Notes: generated by a model from the sequence alone, not told the origin. Shown: positions 1-6,825, numbered from the stretch's first letter. The stretch is 7,271 nt of DNA from Bryobacterales bacterium (GCA_025353235.1 JANXQZ010000411.1:1-7271), one strand, 5' to 3'. Translations and numbers: made by a program.

Positions 1-2
1 GC

Positions 3-1562
3 ACGCAGGGCGAAGCCGTCTCGTTTTCCGTGGATGACAAACTCGTGATCGCCCAAAAACTGGACGATCTGGGAATCGATTACATTGAAGGCGGCTGGCC
101 GGGTTCGAATCCCAAGGATCGGGATTTCTTTCTCCAAGCTCGCGATCTGAAGCTCAAACACGCTAGGCTGACTGCGTTTGGATCTACCCGCTTCGCCAAG
201 AACGCGGTGGATCAGGATCCGAACGTGCGCGCGCTGATCGAGGCACAGACCCCGACCATCGCCATTTTCGGCAAGAGCTGGGAGCTGCATACCAGGCGAG
301 CTCTGGGGGTCACTGAAGAAGAAAATCTCAAGCTCATCTCGGAAACGGTCGCGTTCCTGAAGAATCACGGCCGCGAGGTGATTTACGACGCCGAGCACTT
401 CTTCGACGGCTACACCGCCGATCCCGATTTCGCGCTGCGCACTCTAGAAGCCGCCAAAGCTGCGGGAGCGGACGTGCTGGTGCTCTGCGATACCAACGGC
501 GGCACGCTGACTCATCGGCTGGTAGAAATTGTAGCCGACGTCCGCAAGCGTTTTGACGGGATTATCGGCATTCATCCGCACAACGATTCCGATGTCGCGG
601 TAGCCAACGCCATTGCGGCGGTGGAGGCAGGCTGCACGCATGTCCAAGGCTGCATGAACGGCTACGGCGAGCGCTGCGGCAATGCCAACCTCTGCTCGAT
701 CCTGGCGAATCTTGAACTGAAACTAGGCCATACGACGATCGGGCGCGAGAATCTAGCGAATCTGACGAACGTCGCGCGCTATATTTCAGAGCTGGCGAAC
801 CTGCCTTTGCGCAACGATCAGCCCTTCGTCGGACGCAGCGCTTTCGCGCACAAGGGCGGGATCCATGTCAGCGCGGTGTTAAAAGATTCGGCAACCTACG
901 AGCATATTGCGCCGGAAAGCGTAGGCAATCGCCAGCGTGTGCTGCTGAGCGACCTTTCCGGGCGCGGCAACGTGCTCTACAAGCTGAAAGAGCACGGGTT
1001 GGCGGAAAGGCTGGATGCGGAAGCGCGCCGACAGTTGCTGGAGCGCATAAAGGATCTGGAGTATCAGGGCTACGAATTAGAAGCGGCTGAGGGTACCTTC
1101 GAACTGTTGGTTCGCGAGGCTTTGCATCCAGGAACGAGCCTATTTGACGTGGTCGGGTATGACGTTACCACACGCATGATCGGCGGAACGTCCGCCACAG
1201 TCACGTTGACGGTAAACGATGCGGTGCATACGGCTACGGCGAGCGGGCACGGACCCATGAACGCCTTGGACCTTTGTCTGCGCCAGTGTCTGGCAACTAT
1301 TTATCCTAAGATTTCGCAGGTTCGCCTGACAGACTACAAGGTTCGAGTCCTGGAGCCGAAGAAGGGCACGGCGGCGAAGGTGCGCGTGCTGGTGGAATGG
1401 TCGGATCATCGGCGCAGTTGGGCAACGGTAGGGGTCTCTGACAACGTGATTGAAGCGAGTTGGCGAGCGTTGCTAGATGCGATTCGCCTGGAGCTGATGC
1501 GCTTGACAGAGCAGGATGAGACCGTGGCGCGGGTGGTGGAAGATTACTGCTGGGGCGTGTAA
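3..1562 (+). CDS. cimA: (R)-citramalate synthase, 5'-truncated by window edge
   Basis: Condenses pyruvate and acetyl-CoA to (R)-citramalate, the first step of the threonine-independent route to isoleucine; cytosolic. An HMGL-like TIM barrel comes first. Seen in it are the early TQGE and EGGWPGSNPKD segments, EHFFDGY, LCDTNGGT, the metal-binding HPHND (573-587), and GYGERCGNANL. A linker with FAHKGGIHVSAV follows, then a C-terminal LeuA-type regulatory domain (about 1080-1540) that in this family binds the feedback inhibitor. The EGGWPGSNPKD and EHFFDGY signatures fit the CimA (TIGR00977) branch rather than LeuA. The frame is open to the first base and codons before the GTG at 30 (TQGEAVSFS) match the family, so GTG 30 is internal. 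Probably only 10-20 residues are missing, including the TLRDG catalytic arginine. The 3' end overlaps the opposing DUF433 gene by 19 bases, and no terminator is visible there. Confidence 0.95.
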   Translation, partial: TQGEAVSFSVDDKLVIAQKLDDLGIDYIEGGWPGSNPKDRDFFLQARDLKLKHARLTAFGSTRFAKNAVDQDPNVRALIEAQTPTIAIFGKSWELHTRRALGVTEEENLKLISETVAFLKNHGREVIYDAEHFFDGYTADPDFALRTLEAAKAAGADVLVLCDTNGGTLTHRLVEIVADVRKRFDGIIGIHPHNDSDVAVANAIAAVEAGCTHVQGCMNGYGERCGNANLCSILANLELKLGHTTIGRENLANLTNVARYISELANLPLRNDQPFVGRSAFAHKGGIHVSAVLKDSATYEHIAPESVGNRQRVLLSDLSGRGNVLYKLKEHGLAERLDAEARRQLLERIKDLEYQGYELEAAEGTFELLVREALHPGTSLFDVVGYDVTTRMIGGTSATVTLTVNDAVHTATASGHGPMNALDLCLRQCLATIYPKISQVRLTDYKVRVLEPKKGTAAKVRVLVEWSDHRRSWATVGVSDNVIEASWRALLDAIRLELMRLTEQDETVARVVEDYCWGV

Positions 1563-1783
1563 GCCGGTGTCGGGTTAGTGACTGGCGCGTCTACCATCAT
1601 CCTCGACGCGGCCTCGAGCAAAGCCATCACTTGCTGACGCCGAACCGTCGGGAACGTAAGCAGAAACTCATAGATCGTAGATCCTCTTTCCAGCCGATCC
1701 AGCAGCAGCCGGACAGGCACCTGAGTTCCGCTGAAACAATGAGTGCCCTCGCGATTCACCGAAACGATTCTATCCGCAGCCAC
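1544..1783 (-). CDS. DUF433 family protein (antitoxin-like)
   Basis: A 79-residue protein matching the DUF433 pattern: a short strand (DRIVSVN), then HCFSGTQVPVRLLLDRLERG, then the helical EFLLTFPTVRRQQVMALLEAA. The family is a small helix-turn-helix-like domain, often encoded beside a PIN-like toxin and regarded as an antitoxin or DNA-binding partner. No such toxin gene lies next to it here, so the role is open. The start is taken as GTG at 1781-1783 because it fits the family N-terminus. There is no good Shine-Dalgarno sequence, and the frame stays open upstream to an amber codon at 1832-1834 that is also the stop of the preceding gene. Translation may therefore depend on coupling to that gene. 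The stop lies inside the end of cimA on the opposite strand, and the last few residues (YTPQQ) look unconstrained. Confidence 0.8.
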   Translation of the reverse strand: MAADRIVSVNREGTHCFSGTQVPVRLLLDRLERGSTIYEFLLTFPTVRRQQVMALLEAASRMMVDAPVTNPTPAYTPQQ

Positions 1784-1831
1784 AAGCTTACTGTAGACGA
1801 CCCTGCTCAGACCGGCAATACGGCTACTGTC

Positions 1832-2359
1832 CTACTCCCCCGTAGTTTCCGGCTCGATTCCAGGCTGACTGGACATCTCTAATCCAAGATCTAATTGCTC
1901 TCTCACCGTCGTCTTTTTGGGGCGGTTATTAAATCTTGCGCCCACCACTCCCAGCACTAAGATCTCCAGCAGCGCCGTTCTCGGTACGAATACCCGCTGA
2001 TTCTGATACCCGGAGTCGGGAGGAACTACGTTGAATCCCAACGGATCCATCAATAACAAATTGCTGGACAGGACGCCGTCCATCACCGCGCCATCGCGAA
2101 ACCACATGCGTATCCACAATCCTTCCAGCTTGGGCCGGGCGTTGAACAGCCGCCGTTCCTTGCGCGGTTCGCCGTCGCCGAAATCGCGTACGAACGAAAC
2201 CGTCCGTATCTCAATGAAAGGAACAATGGAGAGGGCACCGCCAGTGCTCAGAAGCTCCACGCCTTCGGGACGCAAGTAAGACTGCGGATTTACGAAACCC
2301 GCCAATGTTTCGCGATCAAAACGGGAAACCAAAACCTTCTTAGTAGTGGATTGGCCCAA
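1832..2359 (-). CDS. Conserved protein of unknown function with two similar beta-rich modules
   Basis: A 175-residue protein of a type I associate with acidobacterial genomes; it may be related to DUF6982-like proteins, but I cannot confirm the family. There is no signal peptide or membrane segment, so it is probably cytosolic. Two stretches look alike: residues about 8-58 (a VSRFDRETLAGFVNP start, then a VPFIEIRTVSFV end) and about 81-136 (IRMWFRDGAVMDGVL, then RVFVPRTALLEILVLG). Both follow a strand-turn-strand plan resembling small SH3/Sm-like barrels. The tail (RFNNRPKK onward) is polar. I prefer the TTG at 2357-2359 because GGAAG lies five bases before it. A TTG at 2369-2371 would add four residues (MEAS). 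It is the likely first gene of a two-gene unit with the DUF433 gene 48 bases downstream, and it diverges from xerD. Confidence 0.75.
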   Translation of the reverse strand: MGQSTTKKVLVSRFDRETLAGFVNPQSYLRPEGVELLSTGGALSIVPFIEIRTVSFVRDFGDGEPRKERRLFNARPKLEGLWIRMWFRDGAVMDGVLSSNLLLMDPLGFNVVPPDSGYQNQRVFVPRTALLEILVLGVVGARFNNRPKKTTVREQLDLGLEMSSQPGIEPETTGE

Positions 2360-2403
2360 ACTTGCTTCCAAACAATTTCGTGCTTATTGTATCATTAGGC
2401 ACT
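2360..2403. promoter_or_regulatory. Divergent promoter region between the unknown gene and xerD
   Basis: This 44-base spacer is AT-richer than its surroundings and must serve both directions. On the minus strand TACAAT (2386-2391 on the plus strand, five of six matches to TATAAT) would place a transcript start near 2379, giving a 20-base leader that carries GGAAG. On the plus strand, TTGCTT (2362-2367) and TATTGT (2385-2390) are 17 bases apart. Alternatively TATCAT (2390-2395) would make xerD almost leaderless. The two -10 candidates overlap, so the directions could compete. No convincing -35 box is seen for the minus strand. Assigned by eye. Confidence 0.35.
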
Positions 2404-3306
2404 ATGCAGCCAGCTTCGTCTATTTCCGCGCTGGTAAGGTCGTATCTCAACCACTGCCGCATCGAAAAAGGACTGGCTGGTAACAGCATCGCCTCCTATG
2501 AGCTTGATTTGAAGAGATTTGAGCGTTTCTCCCTCACCGATCAGGGGAGGTCCTCCACGGATGAAACCGATTTGGTCAGGGGCTATGTGGACTCGCTTTA
2601 CCAAGCTGGACTGGCCAGCCGTACGGTTGCGCGGCACATCACCACGCTCCGTAATTACTATCGTTTTCTGCTCCAAGAGGATATAATCGCGGTCGATCCG
2701 ACCAGCCTTCTGACTCTGCCAAAGGCCTGGCAAACGCTCCCTAAGTACCTGAATCGTCAGCAAGTTGACACGTTGCTCGAAGCTCCCGACTCCGCCAAGC
2801 CGACAGGCCAGCGCGACCGCGCCATGCTACAGTTTCTATACGCCACCGGTCTGCGGGTCTCCGAATTGTGCGGAGTGCAGGTGTCCGACCTGGAAACGAA
2901 CCTCGGCTACGTGCGCGTGGTTGGCAAAGGCAATAAACAGAGGATCGTGCCGGTGGGCCAAGTCGCTCTGGGCGCGGTGGAGAGCTACTTCGCAAACGGC
3001 CGGAACATGTTGCTCCGGGGACGCTCGAGTCCGTTTTTATTTGTGACGGCTCGCGGAACCGCCATGACGCGGCAGGCATTTTGGACCCTGATCGTAGGGC
3101 ACGGCAAGAAAATCGGCATCTTTCACCGACTAACGCCGCATGCGATCAGGCATAGCTTCGCCACTCATTTGTTGGAGGGCGGAGCGGACCTTCGAAGCGT
3201 GCAAACCATGCTCGGCCACGCCGACATTTCGACAACGCAGATTTACACGCACGTGCTGCGGACCAGGCTGCGCCAAACGGTGGATGACCACCACCCGCGA
3301 GCCTAA
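2404..3306 (+). CDS. xerD: Tyrosine recombinase XerD (XerC/XerD family)
   Basis: A 300-residue site-specific recombinase, the usual length for XerC/XerD. These resolve chromosome dimers at dif sites during division. The N-terminal SAM-like DNA-binding domain spans residues about 5-90 (SYLNHCRIEKGLAGNSIASY), followed by the catalytic domain. All six catalytic residues can be placed: R151 (in LRVSEL), K175 (in VGKGNKQR), H246 and R249 (in PHAIRHSFATHLL), H272 (in MLGHADIS) and the nucleophile Y281 (in TQIYTHV). The numbering is within a few residues of E. coli XerD. The HHPRA terminus and the DPTSLLTLPKAWQTLPKYL linker favour XerD over XerC, though the split is not decisive from one sequence. 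The ATG at 2404 is preferred over an in-frame TTG at 2362, which overlaps the divergent gene and adds unlike residues. Its ribosome site (AGG, four bases away) is weak. Probably cotranscribed with the next gene. Confidence 0.93.
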   Translation: MQPASSISALVRSYLNHCRIEKGLAGNSIASYELDLKRFERFSLTDQGRSSTDETDLVRGYVDSLYQAGLASRTVARHITTLRNYYRFLLQEDIIAVDPTSLLTLPKAWQTLPKYLNRQQVDTLLEAPDSAKPTGQRDRAMLQFLYATGLRVSELCGVQVSDLETNLGYVRVVGKGNKQRIVPVGQVALGAVESYFANGRNMLLRGRSSPFLFVTARGTAMTRQAFWTLIVGHGKKIGIFHRLTPHAIRHSFATHLLEGGADLRSVQTMLGHADISTTQIYTHVLRTRLRQTVDDHHPRA

Positions 3307-3327
3307 AAGGACATCGACATACGATAC

Positions 3328-4629
3328 ATGAGCAACTATATGTTCATGCTCGAAAGCCACTTGAGCGCAGACCAAAGCCGCGTGGTGGCCGACGTACAAA
3401 CAGCCGCGTCGGATGCCGGCGTAAATGTGTTCTTAACGGGCGGGGCTTTGCGCGACATGCTGGCCGGCTTTCCCATCCTCGACATCGATTTCACGGTGGA
3501 AGGGGACGGGGTTAAACTAGCCCGGACGGTCCGCAACGCGAAGCTGCTGAACTTCGACGAAACGGCCAAATCGGCTCAACTGCTTTTCTCGAACGGAACC
3601 CGGGCGACCATCGGAATGGCCCGCCAGGAGAAATATCCCAAGCCGGGCTCCAAGCCCCAACTTCGAGCGGGCAGCATCCACGAAGATCTTCGAGGGCGTG
3701 ACTTCACGGTCAACTCGATCGCATTATCGTTGAGCGCGGCCTCTCGCGGGCTCCTGCTTGACCCCAACAACGGAGTCGGCGATATCGAGCGCAAGGAGCT
3801 GCGGGCAGTCACCAACTACACTCTTTACAACGATCCCATCCGCCTGCTGCGCCTCCATCGCTTCAAAATGCGCCTTGGATTTGAGATTGGGGAGCGTACG
3901 CTGGCTCAATACGCCAACGCTCGCGAGGCTGGTCTAGAAACGCTAATCCCGGCTGCGGCGCTGCTCGACGAGCTGCGCAAAATCGCCTGCGAGCAACATG
4001 TGGCGGAGGTGGTGCAGGTTCTAAACGAGGAAAAGCTCCTGGGACTCTATTCGCCTGCATTCAGCGGAGCCAAGCTGAACTTGTCCGGAATGCAAAAGCT
4101 GCAAAGGGTTAAGCAGATGATTCCGCACGGGACGGATCTGCAGTTGGATAACTTCAGCGTGTTTCTCAACGTGCTGGCGGAGAATCTCACGCAGGGGGAG
4201 AAGGGCAGCTTTTCCAACGCGATCGGACTCGACAAGGTGGATATTGAGAACTGGCAGAAGCTGGAGGCGCGCTCGAAGAAGTTGGAGAAAGAGTTGAACG
4301 CGGCAGGGTTGCAGAAGCCCTCCCAGCTTTACAATTTGCTGGTGAAGGCGCACGGCGACCACATTCTGTATCTCCTCCTGCACTCGAGCGAGCGGCTGGT
4401 TCAGGACCGGATCAAGAACTATCTGCATAAGTATTTGCCAGCGGCCCAGGAAGTGACCGAACGCGAGGTGTTGGCAATCAATGCCGAACCCGGCACGCGA
4501 AAGTACGAGAAGGCCAAAGCCGGATTGATCGCGGCGAGACTGGACGCTCGGCCTAAGAAAGTGGTTCCGCCCAGCGTGGAGGAAGCGCCCGCTCCGCCGC
4601 CCGTTCAGGCCTTTGCACGCCGACAATAA
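3328..4629 (+). CDS. CCA tRNA nucleotidyltransferase / poly(A) polymerase family protein
   Basis: A class II nucleotidyltransferase of 433 residues. The family adds CCA, or part of it, to tRNA 3' ends, or poly(A) to RNA. In order: FLTGGALRDML (residues 35-45), the metal-binding pair D52 and D54 (LDIDFTVEG), ARQEKYPKPGSKP, DLRGRDFTVNS (120-130), NDPIRLLRLHRF (168-179), then the all-helical RNA-binding part. No HD phosphohydrolase motif is seen. The C-terminus is proline-rich (PPSVEEAPAPPP) and probably disordered. Two positions differ from the usual signatures: RRDF reads GRDF (G123), and the base-selecting EDxxR reads NDxxR (N168), while D169 and R172 remain. Specificity (CCA, CC, A or poly(A)) cannot be read from this. 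It starts 21 bases after xerD. The ATG at 3328 has no well-placed ribosome site (AAAGG is 17 bases away), so ATGs at 3340 or 3346 are alternatives. Confidence 0.87.
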   Translation: MSNYMFMLESHLSADQSRVVADVQTAASDAGVNVFLTGGALRDMLAGFPILDIDFTVEGDGVKLARTVRNAKLLNFDETAKSAQLLFSNGTRATIGMARQEKYPKPGSKPQLRAGSIHEDLRGRDFTVNSIALSLSAASRGLLLDPNNGVGDIERKELRAVTNYTLYNDPIRLLRLHRFKMRLGFEIGERTLAQYANAREAGLETLIPAAALLDELRKIACEQHVAEVVQVLNEEKLLGLYSPAFSGAKLNLSGMQKLQRVKQMIPHGTDLQLDNFSVFLNVLAENLTQGEKGSFSNAIGLDKVDIENWQKLEARSKKLEKELNAAGLQKPSQLYNLLVKAHGDHILYLLLHSSERLVQDRIKNYLHKYLPAAQEVTEREVLAINAEPGTRKYEKAKAGLIAARLDARPKKVVPPSVEEAPAPPPVQAFARRQ

Positions 4630-4679
4630 GAGTAATAGTCGAGTAGGAGCGGTCAAATCGCCCATGATTCGCTATGCGT

Positions 4680-4708
4680 TTGCCCCGGCCCGGAATGCAA
4701 TGTAGAAT
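4680..4708 (+). promoter_or_regulatory. Candidate promoter for the secreted TIGR03437 protein gene
   Basis: TTGCCC (4680-4685) and TAGAAT (4703-4708) are exactly 17 bases apart and match the sigma-70 consensus at four and five positions. Transcription would start near 4715, leaving a leader of about 56 bases that holds the 12-base palindrome and the ribosome binding site. GAATGCA occurs twice (4693-4699 and 4705-4711), 12 bases apart, with the second copy on the -10 box. The preceding 50 bases after the nucleotidyltransferase gene show no terminator hairpin, so read-through from upstream is also possible. Confidence 0.4.
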
Positions 4709-4729
4709 GCACTATGTGCCGGGCGATGC

Positions 4730-4741
4730 GGAAGTACTTCC
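4730..4741. repeat. 12-base perfect palindrome in the leader of the TIGR03437 gene
   Basis: GGAAGTACTTCC is its own reverse complement. It lies about 15 bases downstream of the predicted transcript start and 16 bases before the ribosome binding site. It could be an operator for a dimeric regulator. With no loop it would make a poor RNA hairpin. It may also be chance. Confidence 0.4.
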
Positions 4742-4757
4742 CCTCAACCGGAACGTT

Positions 4758-4763
4758 AAGGAG
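4758..4763 (+). promoter_or_regulatory. Ribosome binding site fixing the GTG start at 4771
   Basis: AAGGAG, seven bases before GTG 4771, is a near-ideal Shine-Dalgarno sequence. It decides the start: a longer reading from the ATG at 4714 would add 19 residues and bury the signal peptide, whereas the GTG places it at the very N-terminus. Confidence 0.85.
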
Positions 4764-4770
4764 AATACCC

Positions 4771-6798
4771 GTGAACAGATCGTTACTTTCAACCGTGCTC
4801 TTTTTGGCCCCAATCTGGGCAGGACTCGAGGCGCAAACCTTCGATTCAAGCGCGAATGCAACGTTCAAGGGTGCGTACTACGTTAGGCAACTGCTGTTTT
4901 CGAATATCGACCCCGCAACAGGGGCGGTCGGGCGGGCGCGAAGCCTGCTTGGAACCGCTACCCTAGACGGCAACGGCAATTATTCCATCACCGGCACCAT
5001 GCGCGACTCCGATCCCCAGGCATCACTGCTGGCCCAGCCATTCATTTTTACCGGGACATACAAAATTTCATCGAACGGACTCGCCAAGATGCAGAATCCA
5101 TTGGAGCCTGGACAAACTATCAACGGCGGCGTGGGCCTCGGCTCGTTTGTCGGCAGCACGACCGAATCGACCTTCGAAGACATGTTCGTCATGATTCCGG
5201 CAAGTACCGGACTGGTGTCGAATAGCGCGCTGCAGGGATCCTATCGCATGGGCTTCTTGGATTTTCCCCAAAGAGCCATTCCAGGCGTCCGCGACGCGTA
5301 CTTCACGCTGACGACATCCGGTAACGGGAGCTTGAATGGAATCGTGGTGAATGGAAGCGCGGCCGACCAGGGCAATAGCAACCTGATCCAAGCGATCGGG
5401 GGCGGCACCTATGCGCTGTCGGGTCGCGGATCGGGAACGATCATATTCCCGGCGGGTCAAAACGTTGTGGCGAATCAAATTGTTACGGGCACCAAGAATC
5501 TTTTCTTATCAGCGGACGGTAACATCCTGCTTGGAGGCTCGCTCAACGGATTCGACATGCTGGTCGGTGTGCGGGCTCCGGAAGGCCTCAACACGGGGAT
5601 CTTCGGCACTTACTATACGGCAGGAATGGATGTCGACAACGATCATCCGGATAGCCCGGTGACGGATGCATTCTACGGTTCGGTGAGGGGCACCGGAACC
5701 GGCCTGAATCTCTGGCATGAACGATTGAATTCGTTCGATACGCAGACTTATGACCATACCTTTGCGAGCACGGTCACACTAGACTTGACAGCAGGTGCCA
5801 CCAAAGGCACGGACCACTACGACGTAGGTGTGAACGGCAAGGCTTTCGTCTTGGTGGGGAGAGGGTCGCAGTATACGCTTGCGCTCGGCCTGCACGCGGA
5901 CGTTTTTCAGGGTTCTGGACTTTATATCGATCCGCTCGGAATTGTCAGCGTATCCAGCCTTTCCCCGGTCACTAACTCGATAGCGCCGGGAGAGATCGTG
6001 ACTATCAACGGGTCCGGGTTCTCGGCGAGCGTTGCGAACGCCGACACGCTCCCGCTTCCCACCTTGCTGGCAGGCACCAGCGTCATGGTTAACGGTCGAC
6101 CGGCGCCCATCGAGTCAGTGGCTCCCACACAGATCACAATGGTAGTCCCGTCGAATACGCCAGAAGATTACGTCACTTTCCAGGTGACCAGCAACGGCGT
6201 TACTTCCAACGCCGTTACGCTCTACGCGAACAACTCCGCTCCAGGCGTACTCACTTTGAACGGCAGCGGCAGCGGCCCGGCGGCGGTTCTTCATACAAAC
6301 GGAACGCTTGTGAACGAAGCTAATCCGGCCAAGCCTGGCGAAGCCCTCGAAATTTTCTTAACCGGACTCGGCGAGGTCACTCCTCCCGTCCCCGACGGTG
6401 TGGCGAGTCCTTCATTTCCTTTGAGCAGAGTTACTCGGCCGCTCAGCGTTTACATCGCCGGGCAACCCACCTTCGTAGGCTTTGCTGCCCTTGCTCCCGG
6501 ATTCGTGGGCGTTTACGAGTCGTACGTGTTGATCTCGCCGTCGCTGTCTGGGGGAAATCAGCTGTTAGCGATCGATACGCCAGATGCATTTACTCAGCAG
6601 GCAACTATTTTTATCGCGGGTCCCAGTGGTGGTGCGGTTCGAGCAGACAGCGTGCAGGAATCGCCAGAGGCGGTCCGAGCGGGTGGGGAAGTTGGCATAC
6701 AGCAGAACTCGACCGCCAGCGCAGGGGAGGGTTCGCGGAGAGAGGCTGGAGTTAATAGGGGTCCGGTCTCACAGTCCGCTTTAAAGCGGACTCGCTAA
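4771..6798 (+). CDS. Secreted beta-repeat protein with C-terminal TIGR03437 (Solibacter) domain
   Basis: A 675-residue exported protein of unknown function. Residues 1-21 form a signal peptide: MNR, a hydrophobic core (LLSTVLFLAPIWAGL), then LEA with likely cleavage before Q22. Next come three diverged modules of about 122 residues, marked by GAYYV (G34), GSYRM (G156) and GTYYT (G279). Each is followed 28-33 residues later by a glycine-rich turn (DGNG 66-69, SGNG 183-186, GTG 307-309). An IPT/TIG-like start (VSSLSPVTNSIAPGE, about residue 391) leads into the TIGR03437 region, which has NPAKPGEALEIFLTGLGEVTPPVPDG and closes near ATIFIAG (about 617). No LPXTG motif, lipobox or transmembrane segment follows. 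The last 58 residues are polar, unlike the family, and the final codons are a palindromic repeat, so the native stop may be lost. Catalytic residues are not recognised; a surface or binding role is inference. Confidence 0.85.
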   Translation: MNRSLLSTVLFLAPIWAGLEAQTFDSSANATFKGAYYVRQLLFSNIDPATGAVGRARSLLGTATLDGNGNYSITGTMRDSDPQASLLAQPFIFTGTYKISSNGLAKMQNPLEPGQTINGGVGLGSFVGSTTESTFEDMFVMIPASTGLVSNSALQGSYRMGFLDFPQRAIPGVRDAYFTLTTSGNGSLNGIVVNGSAADQGNSNLIQAIGGGTYALSGRGSGTIIFPAGQNVVANQIVTGTKNLFLSADGNILLGGSLNGFDMLVGVRAPEGLNTGIFGTYYTAGMDVDNDHPDSPVTDAFYGSVRGTGTGLNLWHERLNSFDTQTYDHTFASTVTLDLTAGATKGTDHYDVGVNGKAFVLVGRGSQYTLALGLHADVFQGSGLYIDPLGIVSVSSLSPVTNSIAPGEIVTINGSGFSASVANADTLPLPTLLAGTSVMVNGRPAPIESVAPTQITMVVPSNTPEDYVTFQVTSNGVTSNAVTLYANNSAPGVLTLNGSGSGPAAVLHTNGTLVNEANPAKPGEALEIFLTGLGEVTPPVPDGVASPSFPLSRVTRPLSVYIAGQPTFVGFAALAPGFVGVYESYVLISPSLSGGNQLLAIDTPDAFTQQATIFIAGPSGGAVRADSVQESPEAVRAGGEVGIQQNSTASAGEGSRREAGVNRGPVSQSALKRTR

Positions 6799-6825
6799 AG
6801 TCGGCTGAAAGCCCGGCTTGCAGCC
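6773..6825. repeat. Two adjacent inverted repeats at the 3' end of the TIGR03437 gene
   Basis: The first (6773-6792) is a perfect 20-base palindrome with half-site AGTCCGCTTT; it lies inside the reading frame, four bases before its stop codon. The second has arms GGCTGAAAGCC (6803-6813) and GGCTTGCAGCC (6815-6825), pairing at ten of eleven positions around one base. There is no T-run, so it is not a classic rho-independent terminator. The arrangement resembles dispersed REP-like intergenic elements, but no second copy exists in this window. Confidence 0.6.

Noticed and set aside
101..113. GGGTTCGAATCCC, a perfect match to a tRNA T-arm
   Set aside because: It encodes the conserved PGSNP segment of citramalate synthase, and no acceptor or anticodon arm surrounds it.
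1340..1350. GGTTCGAGTCC, a second T-arm-like sequence
   Set aside because: Inside the cimA reading frame with no cloverleaf around it.
2395..3079. Minus-strand reading frames of 122 and 112 codons
   Set aside because: They lie opposite xerD, where all six catalytic residues are intact in the plus frame.
2404..3306. The tyrosine recombinase as an integrase marking a mobile element or integron
   Set aside because: Length, HHPRA terminus and linker fit housekeeping XerD; there are no att-like direct repeats, tRNA target, cassette sites or phage genes nearby.
4021..4665. 214-codon minus-strand reading frame
   Set aside because: Antisense to the nucleotidyltransferase gene, whose own frame has clear family motifs; the translation is leucine/glutamine-rich and unlike any protein I know.
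5068..5478. 136-codon minus-strand reading frame
   Set aside because: Shadow of the secreted beta-repeat protein, which has a signal peptide, ribosome site and recognisable domain in the plus frame.
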